Source: Blattabacterium sp. (Blaberus giganteus) (GTDB taxonomy: Bacteria > Bacteroidota > Bacteroidia > Flavobacteriales > Blattabacteriaceae). Taken from it: DNA of 64,000 nucleotides. The position numbers were made by a program, and so were the translations under genes. This document shows positions 35,742 through 46,132 of the stretch, piece by piece; position 1 is the stretch's first letter; the number at the start of each line of letters is the position of its first letter. The notes beneath the pieces were generated by a model, which ran no database searches, had not been told where the DNA came from, and worked only from the letters and a program-made list of their open reading frames with translations. The DNA is taken from assembly GCF_000262715.1 (NCBI RefSeq), contig NC_017924.1:62001-126000 (forward strand). Reading direction: 5' to 3'.

Positions 35742-37442
35742 ATGGAAAAAAAGTTATTTTCTGGTTCAGAAATAGTAATCAAAACTCTATTACATGAAAA
35801 GGTAGAATACATATTTGGATATCCAGGTGGGGCTATTATGCCTATATATGATTCTTTACACAATTACTTAAGTTCTATTTCGCATATTCTTATGCGTCAC
35901 GAACAAGGATCTATTCATGCGGCACAAGGATACGCTAGAGCTACTGGAAAAATTGGCGTATGTTTTACGACTTCAGGTCCAGGAGCTACTAATTTAATTA
36001 CTGGATTAGCAGATGCTTTGATAGATAGTACTCCTATTGTTTGCATTACTGGACAAGTATCTTCTCATTTATTAGGAACTGATGCTTTTCAAGAAACAAA
36101 TATTATAGATATTTCGATTCCTGTAACTAAATGGAATGTTCAAGTTTTAAAAGCTAAAGATATTTGTGAATCAATTCAAAAAGGATTTTTCATTGCCAAA
36201 AAAGGAAGACCAGGACCTGTATTGATAGACATAACTAAAGATGCTCAGATTCAAAAATCTGTATTTCATTATACACGTTGTAAGTATATAAAAAATTTTA
36301 GTCCATATCCTTGTATAAAAGAAAAAATAATAATAGAAGCTGCAAATTTAATCAATTCAGCTGAAAGGCCTTTAATTCTTGTAGGGCAAGGAGTGATTTT
36401 AGCTGAAGCAGAAAAAGAATTTAAAGAATTTGTTGAAAAAACTGGAATACCAGTAGCGAGTACTCTATTGGGATTAGGAGCTTTGTATAGTAATCATCGT
36501 TTATATGTAGGTCTGTTAGGTATGCATGGGAATTATGCCCCCAATATTTTAACTAACCAATGTGATATTATCATTGCGGTAGGGATGCGATTTGACGATC
36601 GTGTAACTGGAGATATCAAAAGATATGCTAAACAAGCTAAAATCATTCATTTGGAAATAGATTCTTCCGAGATCAACAAAAATATTTTGTGTTATATTCC
36701 CATATTGGGAGATTGTAAAATTTCTCTAAGAAAATTGGTTTATTATGTTCACAAAAATAAGTCCGTTCATCAAAAATGGATAGATAAATTTTTTCATCTT
36801 AAAAAAAAAGAGAAAAGCGTAGTTATACAAGGAGATCTGAATCCAAAAAAAGAAGGGATGACCATGGGAGAAGTAATTAAATGGATAAATCAATATAAAC
36901 AAAAAAACGCCATTCTTGTAACTGATGTAGGACAACATCAAATGATAGCTTCAAGATATTTTAATTTTACCTGTAAAAAAAGTCAAATTACTTCTGGAGG
37001 ATTAGGTACAATGGGTTTTGCTTTACCTGCTTCTATCGGGGCTCAATTAGGATCTAAAAATAGACAAGTTATTTGTGTTGTAGGAGATGGAGGAATTCAA
37101 ATGACAATACAAGAAATGGGCACTATATTACAAAATAATATTTCCGTAAAAATTATATTATTAAATAACAATTTTTTGGGAATGGTGCGTCAGTGGCAAC
37201 AGCTTTTTTTTAATAAACGTTATTCGTGTACAGAATTAGTTAATCCAGATTTCATAAAATTAGCGAATGCTTATAACATAGAAGCAAAAAAAGTAAAAAA
37301 AAGAGAAGAATTAAAAGAATCAGTAAAAAAAGCGTTAAATCATGAAAAAGCTTTTTTATTAGAAATTGTAATAGAAAAAGAAGACAATGTTTTTCCTATG
37401 ATTCCTGCAGGAGCAGCTGTAGATGAAATTCGTTTAAAATAA
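35742..37442 (+). CDS. ilvB: Acetolactate synthase large (catalytic) subunit
   Basis: Thiamine-diphosphate enzyme that makes acetolactate or acetohydroxybutyrate. The activating glutamate is in RHEQGSIHAAQGYARATGK, and the ThDP-binding motif starts at GDGGIQMTIQEM and ends at NNNFLGMVRQWQ. The 566 residues and the central domain (QGVILAEAEKE onward) are complete. It is followed after 28 bases by the small-subunit gene, which is strongly shortened. Substrate supply for isoleucine comes from ilvA at the end of the operon. Confidence 0.97.
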   Translation: MEKKLFSGSEIVIKTLLHEKVEYIFGYPGGAIMPIYDSLHNYLSSISHILMRHEQGSIHAAQGYARATGKIGVCFTTSGPGATNLITGLADALIDSTPIVCITGQVSSHLLGTDAFQETNIIDISIPVTKWNVQVLKAKDICESIQKGFFIAKKGRPGPVLIDITKDAQIQKSVFHYTRCKYIKNFSPYPCIKEKIIIEAANLINSAERPLILVGQGVILAEAEKEFKEFVEKTGIPVASTLLGLGALYSNHRLYVGLLGMHGNYAPNILTNQCDIIIAVGMRFDDRVTGDIKRYAKQAKIIHLEIDSSEINKNILCYIPILGDCKISLRKLVYYVHKNKSVHQKWIDKFFHLKKKEKSVVIQGDLNPKKEGMTMGEVIKWINQYKQKNAILVTDVGQHQMIASRYFNFTCKKSQITSGGLGTMGFALPASIGAQLGSKNRQVICVVGDGGIQMTIQEMGTILQNNISVKIILLNNNFLGMVRQWQQLFFNKRYSCTELVNPDFIKLANAYNIEAKKVKKREELKESVKKALNHEKAFLLEIVIEKEDNVFPMIPAGAAVDEIRLK

Positions 37443-37470
37443 AAAAATATATAAAAACAAATATTACATT

Positions 37471-37776
37471 ATGAAGCATCAATTCAGAATAATAATTTTA
37501 GGAGAAGGAGAAAAAGAAACAAGATTATTAAGTAGAATTCTTATTATATTAAATCGAAGAAATCTAAAAACTAATCATATTAATGTATCCAATCATAATG
37601 AGAATGAAACAATCAATAATGTTCAATATATTGTTGATTTAGAATGTAAAGAAGAACAATTGTTTAAAATAACAAAATTAATTGAAAAATTAATTGGAAT
37701 TATTCATGTTTACTATTATAATCTAAAAGAAAAAAATTCATGGAAAAAAATAGATTTACCACTAGCAACATATTAA
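37471..37776 (+). CDS. ilvN: Acetolactate synthase small subunit, ACT domain only
   Basis: Regulatory subunit of acetolactate synthase. The 101 residues correspond to the N-terminal ACT domain (LLSRILIILNRRNLKTNHIN and the final LIGIIHVYYYNLKE). The usual protein has about 160-180 residues, with a second C-terminal domain that is missing here. The weakly conserved beginning and the position between ilvB and ilvC support the call. ACT domains of this family bind valine and activate the large subunit. The truncated form may still activate but have altered feedback control; that is inference. Confidence 0.9.
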   Translation: MKHQFRIIILGEGEKETRLLSRILIILNRRNLKTNHINVSNHNENETINNVQYIVDLECKEEQLFKITKLIEKLIGIIHVYYYNLKEKNSWKKIDLPLATY

Positions 37777-37796
37777 ATTTTAATTAAATCAATACT

Positions 37797-38849
37797 ATGA
37801 AAATTAAATTTGGATCTATAGAAGAAACAATCATTACAAGAGATGAATTTCCATTATGGAAAGCTAAAGAAATTTTAAAAAAAGAAACTATTTCTGTTTT
37901 AGGTTATGGAATACAAGGGCCTGGACAATCTCTTAATTTAAGAGATAATGGATTTCAAGTGATAGTTGGTCAAAGAAAACATTCTTTTTCTTGGGAAAAA
38001 GCTTTAAAAGACGGATGGATAGAAGGAGAAAATCTGTTTTCTTTAGAAGAAGCTTCTGAAAGAGGAACTATACTCATGTATTTGTTATCAGATGCAGGAC
38101 AAATATCTTTTTGGCCTACTCTTAATAAATATTTAACTGAAGGTAAGTCCTTATATTTTTCTCATGGATTTGGATTAACTTTTTGTAATCAGACAAAAAT
38201 CTATCCTTCTAAAAACATAGATATTTTTTTAGTAGCACCTAAAGGATCGGGGACCAGTCTAAGAAGACTTTTTCAAAAAGGGAAAGGGATTAATTCTAGT
38301 TATGCTGTTTATCAAGATTATAGTGGAAACAGTTTAGAAAAAACTTTATCAATTGGAATCGGAATAGGATCTGGATATTTATTTGAAACAAATTTTAAAA
38401 ATGAAGTATATTCTGATTTAGTAGGAGAAAGAGGAACTTTGATGGGAGCAATACAAGGAATTTTTGCTGCACAATATCAAATTTTAAGAGAAAATGGACA
38501 TTCTCCTTCAGAATCTTTCAACGAAACGGTAGAAGAATTAACTCAAAGTTTGATGCCATTAGTATCGGAAAAAGGAATGGATTGGATGTATGCCAATTGT
38601 TCTACTACTGCACAAAGAGGAGCTTTAGATTGGTGGAAAAAATTTAGAAATGCAACACTTCCAATATTTCAAGAGTTATATCATGAAGTTTCATTTGGAA
38701 ATGAAGCAAAAAGAATTATTAAAGCTAATGGTGACATAAATTATAGAGAAAAATTACAAAAAGAATTGAAAGATCTTAGAAAAAGTGAATTGTGGGAAGT
38801 AGGATCCATAATTCGTAATCTGAGACCAGAAAAAAAAGATCAGAATTAA
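37797..38849 (+). CDS. ilvC: Ketol-acid reductoisomerase
   Basis: NADPH-dependent isomeroreductase, second step of valine/isoleucine synthesis. The Rossmann motif reads VLGYGIQGPGQSLNLRDNG. The Mg-binding and catalytic region is in SDLVGERGTLMGAIQG and later ESFNETVEELTQ; NCSTTAQRGALDWW precedes the C terminus. Length 350 matches the form common in Bacteroidota and differs from the 490-residue enterobacterial class. All key acidic residues I can check are retained. Spacing to ilvN is 20 bases and to ilvA 34. Confidence 0.96.
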   Translation: MKIKFGSIEETIITRDEFPLWKAKEILKKETISVLGYGIQGPGQSLNLRDNGFQVIVGQRKHSFSWEKALKDGWIEGENLFSLEEASERGTILMYLLSDAGQISFWPTLNKYLTEGKSLYFSHGFGLTFCNQTKIYPSKNIDIFLVAPKGSGTSLRRLFQKGKGINSSYAVYQDYSGNSLEKTLSIGIGIGSGYLFETNFKNEVYSDLVGERGTLMGAIQGIFAAQYQILRENGHSPSESFNETVEELTQSLMPLVSEKGMDWMYANCSTTAQRGALDWWKKFRNATLPIFQELYHEVSFGNEAKRIIKANGDINYREKLQKELKDLRKSELWEVGSIIRNLRPEKKDQN

Positions 38850-38883
38850 CAACATTTAATTTACTCATTTTATTTTTAAAATA

Positions 38884-40149
38884 ATGAATAATAAGATTAA
38901 AGGATATTTTCCTTCTTACAAAGAAATAATTAAAGCAAAAAATATATTAAAAGATATCATTGATGAAACTCCATTACAAAAAAATTTTATTTTATCAGAA
39001 AAATATAAAGCTAATGTTTTACTAAAAAGAGAAGATTTACAAATTATACGTTCATATAAAATTAGAGGAGCTTATAATAAAATAAAAAGTTTATCTCATG
39101 CAGAGTTGAGAAAGGGTATTGTTTGCGCAAGTGCAGGAAATCATGCACAAGGTGTTGCTTATTCTTGTAATATATTAAAAATACCAGGAAAAATCTATAT
39201 GCCTAGCACAACTCCTAAACAAAAGGTAGAAAGAGTAAAAATGTTTGGAAAAGAGTATATTGAAATTGTTCTTATAGGAGATACCTTTGATGCAGTTAGT
39301 GATGTAGCTATGAAAGATTGTAAAAAAAATGAAAAAATTTTTATTCATCCTTTTGATGATATTAAAATCATTGAAGGACAAGCTACTGTTGGTTTAGAAA
39401 TTTTACAACAATCTATTTTAGATATAGATTATGTTTTTATTCCTATTGGAGGAGGAGGATTAGCTTCTGGAGTCAGTAGTCATTTTAAAGAATTTAGTTA
39501 TGAAACTAAAATTATAGGAGTAGAACCTAAAGGGGCTCCATCTATGAGTTATTCTTTAAAAAAAGGAAAAATTGTTGAATTAAAAACAATAGATAGATTC
39601 ATTGATGGAGCTTCAGTAAAAAAAGTGGGAGAATTAAATTTTAATATATGTAATCAAACATTATTTGATATTATCACTGTTCCAGAGGGAAAAGTTTGCA
39701 CAACTATTTTGGATTTATACAATTTAGAAGCGATTGTAGCAGAGCCTGCTGGAGCTCTTTCAATAGCAGCTTTAGATTTTTATTCTAATGAAATAAAAGG
39801 AAAAACTATTGTATGTATTTTAAGTGGAGGAAACAATGATATTACTAGAATGGAAGAAATTAGAGAAAGATCTCTTTTATATGAAGAAAAAAAACACTAT
39901 TTCATTGTTAAATTTCCACAAAGAGCAGGCGCTTTAAAAGAATTTGTTAACAATATTTTAGGGCCAAAAGATGATATCGCTTATTTTGAATATTCAAAAA
40001 AGACTTCTAAAGAAGAAGGGCCAGCAATAATAGGAATAGAATTAGCAAATAAAAACGAATTTTCTGGATTGCTGGGAAGAATGAAAAAACATAAAGTTCA
40101 TTTTCAATATTTAAATAAAAATCCAGATTTATTTCGTATTCTCATATAA
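38884..40149 (+). CDS. ilvA: Threonine deaminase (threonine dehydratase)
   Basis: PLP enzyme converting threonine to 2-oxobutyrate, the entry point to isoleucine. The Schiff-base lysine is in RSYKIRGAYNKI and the phosphate-binding glycine loop is IGGGGLASGVSSH. The ASAGNHAQGVAYS block is typical. A C-terminal ACT-like domain (about 335-421, HYFIVKFPQRAGALKEF) is present, so this is the shorter biosynthetic type with one regulatory domain. As the last gene of the ilv operon, it links threonine to the pathway. It is convergent with tRNA-Leu. Confidence 0.95.
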   Translation: MNNKIKGYFPSYKEIIKAKNILKDIIDETPLQKNFILSEKYKANVLLKREDLQIIRSYKIRGAYNKIKSLSHAELRKGIVCASAGNHAQGVAYSCNILKIPGKIYMPSTTPKQKVERVKMFGKEYIEIVLIGDTFDAVSDVAMKDCKKNEKIFIHPFDDIKIIEGQATVGLEILQQSILDIDYVFIPIGGGGLASGVSSHFKEFSYETKIIGVEPKGAPSMSYSLKKGKIVELKTIDRFIDGASVKKVGELNFNICNQTLFDIITVPEGKVCTTILDLYNLEAIVAEPAGALSIAALDFYSNEIKGKTIVCILSGGNNDITRMEEIRERSLLYEEKKHYFIVKFPQRAGALKEFVNNILGPKDDIAYFEYSKKTSKEEGPAIIGIELANKNEFSGLLGRMKKHKVHFQYLNKNPDLFRILI

Positions 40150-40162
40150 ATGAATTTATTTG

Positions 40163-40247
40163 TACCCACGACTGGATTTGAACCAGCACATCCTAATCGG
40201 ATACCACTCCCTCAAAGTGGCGTGTCTACCATTTTCACCACGTGGGC
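40163..40247 (-). tRNA. tRNA-Leu (anticodon GAG)
   Basis: Class II tRNA of 85 bases on the minus strand. The acceptor stem GCCCACG pairs with CGTGGGT (G1-U72 wobble), with discriminator A. The anticodon stem CCACT/AGTGG encloses loop TTGAGGG, giving GAG (reads CUC/CUU). The T arm GGTTCAAATCC is standard, and the long variable arm fits leucine. CCA is not encoded. It lies 13 bases after the ilvA stop. Confidence 0.92.
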
Positions 40248-40321
40248 ATGACATTCAAATGAAAATTTTATCTATTCAAAAATATATAATTTATTGATAT
40301 TTCATCAAAAAAAATATAAGT

Positions 40322-40329
40322 TATCTTTG
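40322..40329 (+). promoter_or_regulatory. Possible -7 promoter box for dapB-lepB
   Basis: TATCTTTG, an exact TAnnTTTG match, 41 bases before the dapB ATG. A TTG at 40294-40296 is 25 bases upstream, somewhat farther than the usual -33 spacing. Confidence 0.42.
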
Positions 40330-40370
40330 TTTGTATTATGAATTTATGAATTTCATTCAAATTAAATAAT

Positions 40371-41081
40371 ATGAATATAGCAATAATAGGATATGGAAAA
40401 ATGGGAAAAGCTATAGAAAAAATAGCTAAAATTAGAAATCATAAAATTTCATTATGTTATGATGGAACTCCTTCTTTACAAATATTGAAAAATTCAAATT
40501 CAGATGTAGCAATAGAATTTAGTCAACCTCATTCTGCTTTCGATAATGTAAAAGTTTGTATAGAAAATGACGTTCCTGTAGTCAGTGGAACTACGGGATG
40601 GATGGAAAGATTTGAAACTATTAAAAAAATATGTAAAGAAAAAAATGGATCTTTTTTGTATTCGTCCAATTTTAGTATTGGAATGAACATTTTTTTTGAA
40701 ATTAATAAAAAATTGTCAAAACTATTACATTTATATTCTAAAGATTATGAAGTTATAATAGAGGAAATTCATCACAAAGAAAAAATAGATAAACCTAGTG
40801 GAACCGCACTTTCTTTAGCAAAAGATATAGTTCACAATAAAATGAAAAAAACATGGATTTTGGATCAAAAAAAGACAAACAATCAAATTTTGATTTTATC
40901 AAAAAGATTAAATAATGTTCCCGGAATACATATAGTAAAATATGAATCTAAAATAGAGGATATTAAAATACAACATCAGGCTCATGGCAGAAAAGGATTT
41001 GCTTTAGGTGCTATTATTGCAGCAGAATGGATTCAAAATAAAAAAGGTATTTTTTCTATGAAAGAAGTTTTAGGAATATAA
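40371..41081 (+). CDS. dapB: 4-hydroxy-tetrahydrodipicolinate reductase
   Basis: Enzyme of lysine and diaminopimelate synthesis. The NAD(P)-binding motif [12 protein letters not shown] opens the protein, and the catalytic signature [17 protein letters not shown] contains the paired histidines and the lysine. The C-terminal [16 protein letters not shown] is also typical. Length 236 is slightly short but usual for Bacteroidota. It is eight bases before lepB. It feeds both peptidoglycan and lysine for the host. Confidence 0.96.
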   Translation: MNIAIIGYGKMGKAIEKIAKIRNHKISLCYDGTPSLQILKNSNSDVAIEFSQPHSAFDNVKVCIENDVPVVSGTTGWMERFETIKKICKEKNGSFLYSSNFSIGMNIFFEINKKLSKLLHLYSKDYEVIIEEIHHKEKIDKPSGTALSLAKDIVHNKMKKTWILDQKKTNNQILILSKRLNNVPGIHIVKYESKIEDIKIQHQAHGRKGFALGAIIAAEWIQNKKGIFSMKEVLGI

Positions 41082-41089
41082 TTTTATTT

Positions 41090-42559
41090 ATGTACCAATA
41101 TTTTATTTTTAGTGGTATTTTTTTATTTTTTGCACATGTTATTCATGTTTTAGGAACATGGAAATTTTATAAAAAATTGGGTGTAAAATCTTGGAAAATT
41201 TTTATTCCTATATATAATATTTTTATTCTTTTAAAAATTTATAAAAGATCCATATGGTGGATTTTTCTACTATTTATTCCATTAACTAGTATAATTTTAA
41301 TTTTTATTTTGTGGAGGGATTTAATTTTCACTTTTTTAAAAAAAACAAATATAAATGTTGTTTTGTTTTTATTATCTGCAGGATTATACATTTATTATGT
41401 AAATTTTTTCAAAAATATACAATTATTAAAAATTGAAAATATAAAAAAAAAAGAAAATAATATAGGAATTTTATTAGCTGTTATTTTTTCTTTTATAATT
41501 CATACTTACATAGTTCAACCTTTTGTAATCCCTACTTCTTCAATGGAAAAAACTTTATTAGTAGGAGATTTTATATTAGTCAGTAAAATTCATTATGGAT
41601 TGCGAATGCCTATGTCTCCTATTTCTATTCCTTTTACACATAATAATATTATTGGAAATATAAAATCTTATATTTCTATTTTTCAATGTCCTTACTTTCG
41701 TTTTCCTTCTATACAATCTGTGAAAAGAAATGATATTGTCGTTTTTAATTATCCTAAGGATTATAATCATAAAATAATAGATCGAAAAGATCATTATATT
41801 AAACGTTGTGTAGGATTACCTGGAGATATAATTTTGATTAAAAAAGGTGTTTTATTTGTGAATCATCATAAAGAAAAATATTCTTCAGAAAAACAACAAG
41901 CTTATTTTATTAAAACAAAAGATATTCCTTTGAATATAGAATATCTTAAAAATAAAATGGATATTGAAGATATTGAATGTATTGAAGAAAAAAATGATGA
42001 ATATTTTTATCAAATTATGTTAAATGAAAAAAAAGTAACTCAAATACAAAATTTATTTAATAACATAGTTTTTATAAAAAAGTATATTCTTCCTATTCAT
42101 TTTAAAGAAAAAAGTATATTTCCTAATCACTCTGATTGGAATAGAGATTTTTTTGGTCCATTACACATTCCTAAAAAAGGAGAATTTATAAAATTTAATT
42201 CTCATATTTATAATGAAATTTTTACTTATGAAAAAGTTAACAAATTAGATATAATTTTAAAAAAATATTATAAAGTAAAAAATAATTATTATTTTATGAT
42301 GGGAGATAATAGACATAATTCATCAGATTCTCGATATTGGGGTTTTGTTCCAGAAGATCATATAGTAGGGAAACCTATATTCATATGGATGAGTATTGAT
42401 TGGGATCGAAAAAATCCTTTAAATATATTTAGTTGGAAATTTCGTTGGGATCGCATGATGAAAACAATAAATAATCAACATTCTTATTTATCTTTATTTT
42501 TTTTATTTTCATTTGTATATTTAATCTATCTCTTATTTAAGAATGAAAAAATTCAATAA
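41090..42559 (+). CDS. lepB: Signal peptidase I
   Basis: Membrane serine protease (S26) that removes signal peptides. The catalytic serine is in PTSSMEKTL and the general-base lysine in [13 protein letters not shown]. The C-terminal box is [19 protein letters not shown]. The 489-residue protein is long because of about four N-terminal hydrophobic segments (residues 1-110) and an insertion of about 130 residues between the lysine box and the GDNR box, both usual in Bacteroidota. A final C-terminal helix is present. It overlaps the convergent rhomboid gene by seven bases. Confidence 0.95.
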   Translation: MYQYFIFSGIFLFFAHVIHVLGTWKFYKKLGVKSWKIFIPIYNIFILLKIYKRSIWWIFLLFIPLTSIILIFILWRDLIFTFLKKTNINVVLFLLSAGLYIYYVNFFKNIQLLKIENIKKKENNIGILLAVIFSFIIHTYIVQPFVIPTSSMEKTLLVGDFILVSKIHYGLRMPMSPISIPFTHNNIIGNIKSYISIFQCPYFRFPSIQSVKRNDIVVFNYPKDYNHKIIDRKDHYIKRCVGLPGDIILIKKGVLFVNHHKEKYSSEKQQAYFIKTKDIPLNIEYLKNKMDIEDIECIEEKNDEYFYQIMLNEKKVTQIQNLFNNIVFIKKYILPIHFKEKSIFPNHSDWNRDFFGPLHIPKKGEFIKFNSHIYNEIFTYEKVNKLDIILKKYYKVKNNYYFMMGDNRHNSSDSRYWGFVPEDHIVGKPIFIWMSIDWDRKNPLNIFSWKFRWDRMMKTINNQHSYLSLFFLFSFVYLIYLLFKNEKIQ

Positions 42560-43257
42560 AAAATATTTCTTTCATTTTTTATAAAAAAACTTCCTATAAA
42601 ATAACCTGATAAAATTCCTCCAATATGAGCGAAATGAGCGACTCCAGGTGCAAAATTAAAAATAGCCGAGGCTAAACTTCCAAAAATAAAAATTATAAGA
42701 GCTTTTCTAACTGCTATTGGAAAAGGAAAAGGAAGAATAAAAATTTTATGTTCAGGAAAAAATTTAGCAAAAGCTCCTACAATTCCACTTACGGCTCCAG
42801 AAGCTCCCATCATAGGAGAATACATAGAAGTATAAAGATTTATTTTTTGTTCTTCATTTAAATCATCTAACATTTTTTTGGCTTGTGAAAAATCTAAAGT
42901 TTGAACAAAATAATATAAAATACCAGTATTAAAAATGATTTGAAATAATGCGGCTAAAATTCCCGATAAAAAATATATAATTATAAATTTTTTGACTCCT
43001 AATAGAGTTTCTATCTGTCCTCCAAACATAAATAAAGCTAACATATTAAAGATTATATGCAAAAAAAGTCGTTTAGAGTGTACGAACATATGAGTCAAAA
43101 TTTGATAGAATTCAAATCTTTCATCTAAAGGATGATATAAAGAAAGAAGACTCTCTATTTTATATTGTGAAAAAACAAAAGCAGCTGTGTACACAAGTAT
43201 ATTGATACTAATTAAATGTTTGACAGCATCTGAATTGAAATTTGTATAAAAATTCAT
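42553..43257 (-). CDS. Rhomboid family intramembrane serine protease
   Basis: Six-helix intramembrane protease. The catalytic serine is in [15 protein letters not shown] and the catalytic histidine in [30 protein letters not shown] carries the conserved HxxxN of helix two. At 234 residues it is complete, with an insertion before GASG (about 118-145) common in Bacteroidota. The substrate is unknown. It is three bases from mutL on the same strand, probably in one transcript with mutL and ribH. Confidence 0.93.
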   Translation of the reverse strand: MNFYTNFNSDAVKHLISINILVYTAAFVFSQYKIESLLSLYHPLDERFEFYQILTHMFVHSKRLFLHIIFNMLALFMFGGQIETLLGVKKFIIIYFLSGILAALFQIIFNTGILYYFVQTLDFSQAKKMLDDLNEEQKINLYTSMYSPMMGASGAVSGIVGAFAKFFPEHKIFILPFPFPIAVRKALIIFIFGSLASAIFNFAPGVAHFAHIGGILSGYFIGSFFIKNERNIFY

Positions 43258-43260
43258 TTT

Positions 43261-44985
43261 TTAAAAAAGGTTTTTGCTTAAAACAAAAAATATGGGATCT
43301 CCTGAATATGTATAATTTGGATTATGACAAGAAAATAAATTTTTAATTATATACTCCATTTTTTCAGGATATAATTTTGTTCCGTATTTTATAGATGCGG
43401 ATTTGGATATAATTTGAATAAGTCTTTCTTTATTATTTTTTTTTCCTTGAATAAAATTATATGTTATAATATTTTGAATGATTTCAACCAACATATTTTG
43501 TTGTATATTTTCAGGAACGGAATACAAATAAGCTGATTTTTTACAAATATATAAATGAAATCCAAAATTTATCAAATCATTTTTTATATTATTCAAAGAA
43601 ATAAATTCTTTTTTCAAAAGTTTTACTTTTATAGGAAAAATAAATTGTTGACTTATCAAATTTTTTTTGAGAAAAAAAAATTCAAATAATATGTTTTGAT
43701 GTGCTTTATGTTGATCCACCAATATCATATATTCATTATTTAATACAAAAATTATGTATTTTCTATTCATCTGAATAGTTTTTATTTTTTCTTTATGAGA
43801 AACATAATGAGATAATTCTTTTATAAATTGGAAATCGTTATTGAATGTATCAAAATTAGATTCATTTATTTTATGAAACCAATTTTCTAGTTGTATAATT
43901 TTTTCTTGATCAGAAAATTTATCACAAAATAAATAATCTTTTTTGAATGATTGACAAGATAAAAAAATATCATAGTTTTTCAACTCATTATTTTTTACTT
44001 TATATTGATAAAATAAAATATTTTTGATTTCTTGTTGAATCATTTCACCAATAGTCTCTTCTTCTTCTAATTTTACTTCTTTTTTTGCTGGATGTAGATT
44101 CCAATTTACTAAATTGGAATCTACAAAAATAAAAATAAAATAAGATACTGTTTTCAAATCTCTTAAAAAACCATCATAAGCATGAATAATTTTTTTATGT
44201 ATAAGTAAATGTGTAACACAACGTTGATTGATCAATAAGAATTGATCTCCTTTTTTTATAGAAATATCTGGAACACTAACAAATCCTTCTACAAGAATTC
44301 TATTTTTACTTACAAAAATAGGTACTAAATTTTTTCTTTTATTTCTAAAAATTTCTTTAATCCTTTCTATTAAAGAAGTTTTTTTTAAATGAAAAATAAT
44401 TTTATCATTATGATAAAATCGATATGTTATATTTCTGTGTGCTAAAACAATTTTATAAAATTCATAAATAATATGTTTAAATTCTATTCTATAAGATTTT
44501 AAGAATTTTCTTCTGGCAGGAAGTTTAAAAAAAATATTTTTTACTGAAATTCTTGTTCCTTTCAGCATATTTATAGGAATTTGTTTTTTTATTTTTCCTT
44601 CTTCTACAATAAGATGAATTCCAACTGCATCTTTTTCATTTTTAGTTTGTATTTCTAATTGAGAAATAAGAGCTATAGAAGCTAAAGCTTCTCCTCTAAA
44701 TCCTTTTGTTTTAATTCTGAAAATATCATCATATTTTTGAATTTTAGAAGTAGTATATCTTTGAATGCTCATTTTAGCATCATCAATACTCATTCCTATT
44801 CCATCATCTATTAATTGAATCAATGTTGTTCCTGAATCATTTATAAAAATGTCAATCATTTTTGCGTTTGCATCTATTGCATTTTCTAAAAGTTCTCTTA
44901 AAATAGAAGAAGGACGATGTATGACCTCTCCTGCAGCTATTTGTTGAATCACTTTTTCAGGCAAAAATTGAATAATATTTTTCAT
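43261..44985 (-). CDS. mutL: DNA mismatch repair protein MutL
   Basis: Mismatch-repair ATPase. The GHKL ATP site is intact: ELLENAIDANA, DDGIGM, TKGFRGEALASIALIS and the KGTRISVKNIFFKLPARRKF block. The C-terminal dimerisation domain is present but its endonuclease box reads DQHKAHQNILFE instead of DQHAxxExxxxE, and the CPHGRP-like box is not recognisable. Bacteroidota MutL often departs from the canonical box, so loss of nicking may be old. Length is 574. Its start overlaps ribH by four bases. No mutS is in the window. Confidence 0.94.
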   Translation of the reverse strand: MKNIIQFLPEKVIQQIAAGEVIHRPSSILRELLENAIDANAKMIDIFINDSGTTLIQLIDDGIGMSIDDAKMSIQRYTTSKIQKYDDIFRIKTKGFRGEALASIALISQLEIQTKNEKDAVGIHLIVEEGKIKKQIPINMLKGTRISVKNIFFKLPARRKFLKSYRIEFKHIIYEFYKIVLAHRNITYRFYHNDKIIFHLKKTSLIERIKEIFRNKRKNLVPIFVSKNRILVEGFVSVPDISIKKGDQFLLINQRCVTHLLIHKKIIHAYDGFLRDLKTVSYFIFIFVDSNLVNWNLHPAKKEVKLEEEETIGEMIQQEIKNILFYQYKVKNNELKNYDIFLSCQSFKKDYLFCDKFSDQEKIIQLENWFHKINESNFDTFNNDFQFIKELSHYVSHKEKIKTIQMNRKYIIFVLNNEYMILVDQHKAHQNILFEFFFLKKNLISQQFIFPIKVKLLKKEFISLNNIKNDLINFGFHLYICKKSAYLYSVPENIQQNMLVEIIQNIITYNFIQGKKNNKERLIQIISKSASIKYGTKLYPEKMEYIIKNLFSCHNPNYTYSGDPIFFVLSKNLF

Positions 44986-45476
44986 TTTATTTTTATAGAT
45001 TTTTTAAATAAAGACATATGTATAGCTGTTTTAGCACATTCTATCCCTTTATTTCCATTTTTTCCGCCTGATCGATCAAAAGATTGTTGTTGATTTATAT
45101 CAGAAAGAACACAAAATATAACAGGAACATCATACATGATATTAATATCTTTAATTCCATTCGAAATAGCTTGACATAAATATTCAAAATGAGGAGTTTC
45201 CCCTTGTATGAGGGATCCTATTGCAATAATTGAATCAAAATTGCAACAATGGGCTATTTTTTTAGAAGAATAAATTAATTCATAACTTCCAGGAACTTCC
45301 CAAGTTTTAATTTTTTCTTTTAATACTCCTAATTTAATTAAAGTATCGTAAGCACCTTTATATAATCTATTTGTAATTTCTATGTTCCATAAAGAAACAA
45401 TAATCGCTAACTTTAAATTAGCGTTTTTAACTTTTTTTTTATTTAATGAATAAACAAAACCTGCCTTCATAAACAT
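44982..45476 (-). CDS. ribH: 6,7-dimethyl-8-ribityllumazine synthase
   Basis: Penultimate step of riboflavin synthesis. Typical blocks are ASLWNxEIT-type IIVSLWNIEITNRL, TWEVPGSYELIYSSKK, and IAIGSLIQGETPHFEYLCQA containing the catalytic histidine. Length 164 is normal. Either of two ATGs (45474-45476 or 45468-45470) could be used. The stop overlaps mutL (four bases). Flavin made here would serve enzymes such as MnmG. Confidence 0.95.
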   Translation of the reverse strand: MFMKAGFVYSLNKKKVKNANLKLAIIVSLWNIEITNRLYKGAYDTLIKLGVLKEKIKTWEVPGSYELIYSSKKIAHCCNFDSIIAIGSLIQGETPHFEYLCQAISNGIKDINIMYDVPVIFCVLSDINQQQSFDRSGGKNGNKGIECAKTAIHMSLFKKSIKIK

Positions 45477-45482
45477 AATAAT

Positions 45483-46094
45483 TTATAACTTATTTTCAAT
45501 AAACATAAGATATTTTTCAACACTTTTTTTATACAAAAAAAAAGGATATTTTCTTTCTATTTTTTTAAAAAAAAATTTAGAATCTTTATACTTTTTCATA
45601 TAAAAATTTAATAATGCTGCTTTGTAATAATAAAGAGGAGTCGTTATTTCATTTTCTCTTATATTTGCTGCAATGATGTAATTTTTTAGAGCTTCTTTTT
45701 TATTTTTTATTTGAATGAAAGCGTCTCCTATAATTCCGTATTTCATAGAAGATAAAATTTCATCTTTTGCGGAAAAACTTTTCATTATTTTTATGGATTC
45801 TTTGTAATCACCCAATTTATAATAGCAAATTCCTGCATAAAATTTAGATATATTTCCTGCTTTGGAAAAAGGAAATTTAGAAACAATACCTGAAAATCCT
45901 AAATAATTGATTTTAATATTTTTTCTATTTAATGCTTTATCTATTTCTCCTTTAGAAAGATATTGTTGAGCATAATTCAATTCTTTTATCGCCTTTTTCT
46001 CTGATGTAGAGAAAAAAATTGTTTTTAAAAAAAAACATGTCCCAACTATTATGATTAAAAATATAATATAAAAAAAAATTGTATTTTTTTTCAT
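45483..46094 (-). CDS. Membrane-anchored tetratricopeptide repeat protein
   Basis: A 203-residue protein with one N-terminal membrane helix (about 4-27) and TPR-like helical pairs after it (KFYAGICYYKLGDYKESIKI, then MKYGIIGDAFIQIKNKKEALKN and YYYKAALLNFYMKKYKDSKF). It resembles the YfgM/BamD-like TPR proteins that Bacteroidota keep next to ribH and mutL. It probably acts as a periplasmic or inner-membrane assembly factor; partners are unknown. It is six bases from ribH, so it is likely part of the same operon. Confidence 0.85.
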   Translation of the reverse strand: MKKNTIFFYIIFLIIIVGTCFFLKTIFFSTSEKKAIKELNYAQQYLSKGEIDKALNRKNIKINYLGFSGIVSKFPFSKAGNISKFYAGICYYKLGDYKESIKIMKSFSAKDEILSSMKYGIIGDAFIQIKNKKEALKNYIIAANIRENEITTPLYYYKAALLNFYMKKYKDSKFFFKKIERKYPFFLYKKSVEKYLMFIENKL

Positions 46095-46132
46095 GACAAA
46101 AAAAACTATAACATTATATAAATTTAATTTTT

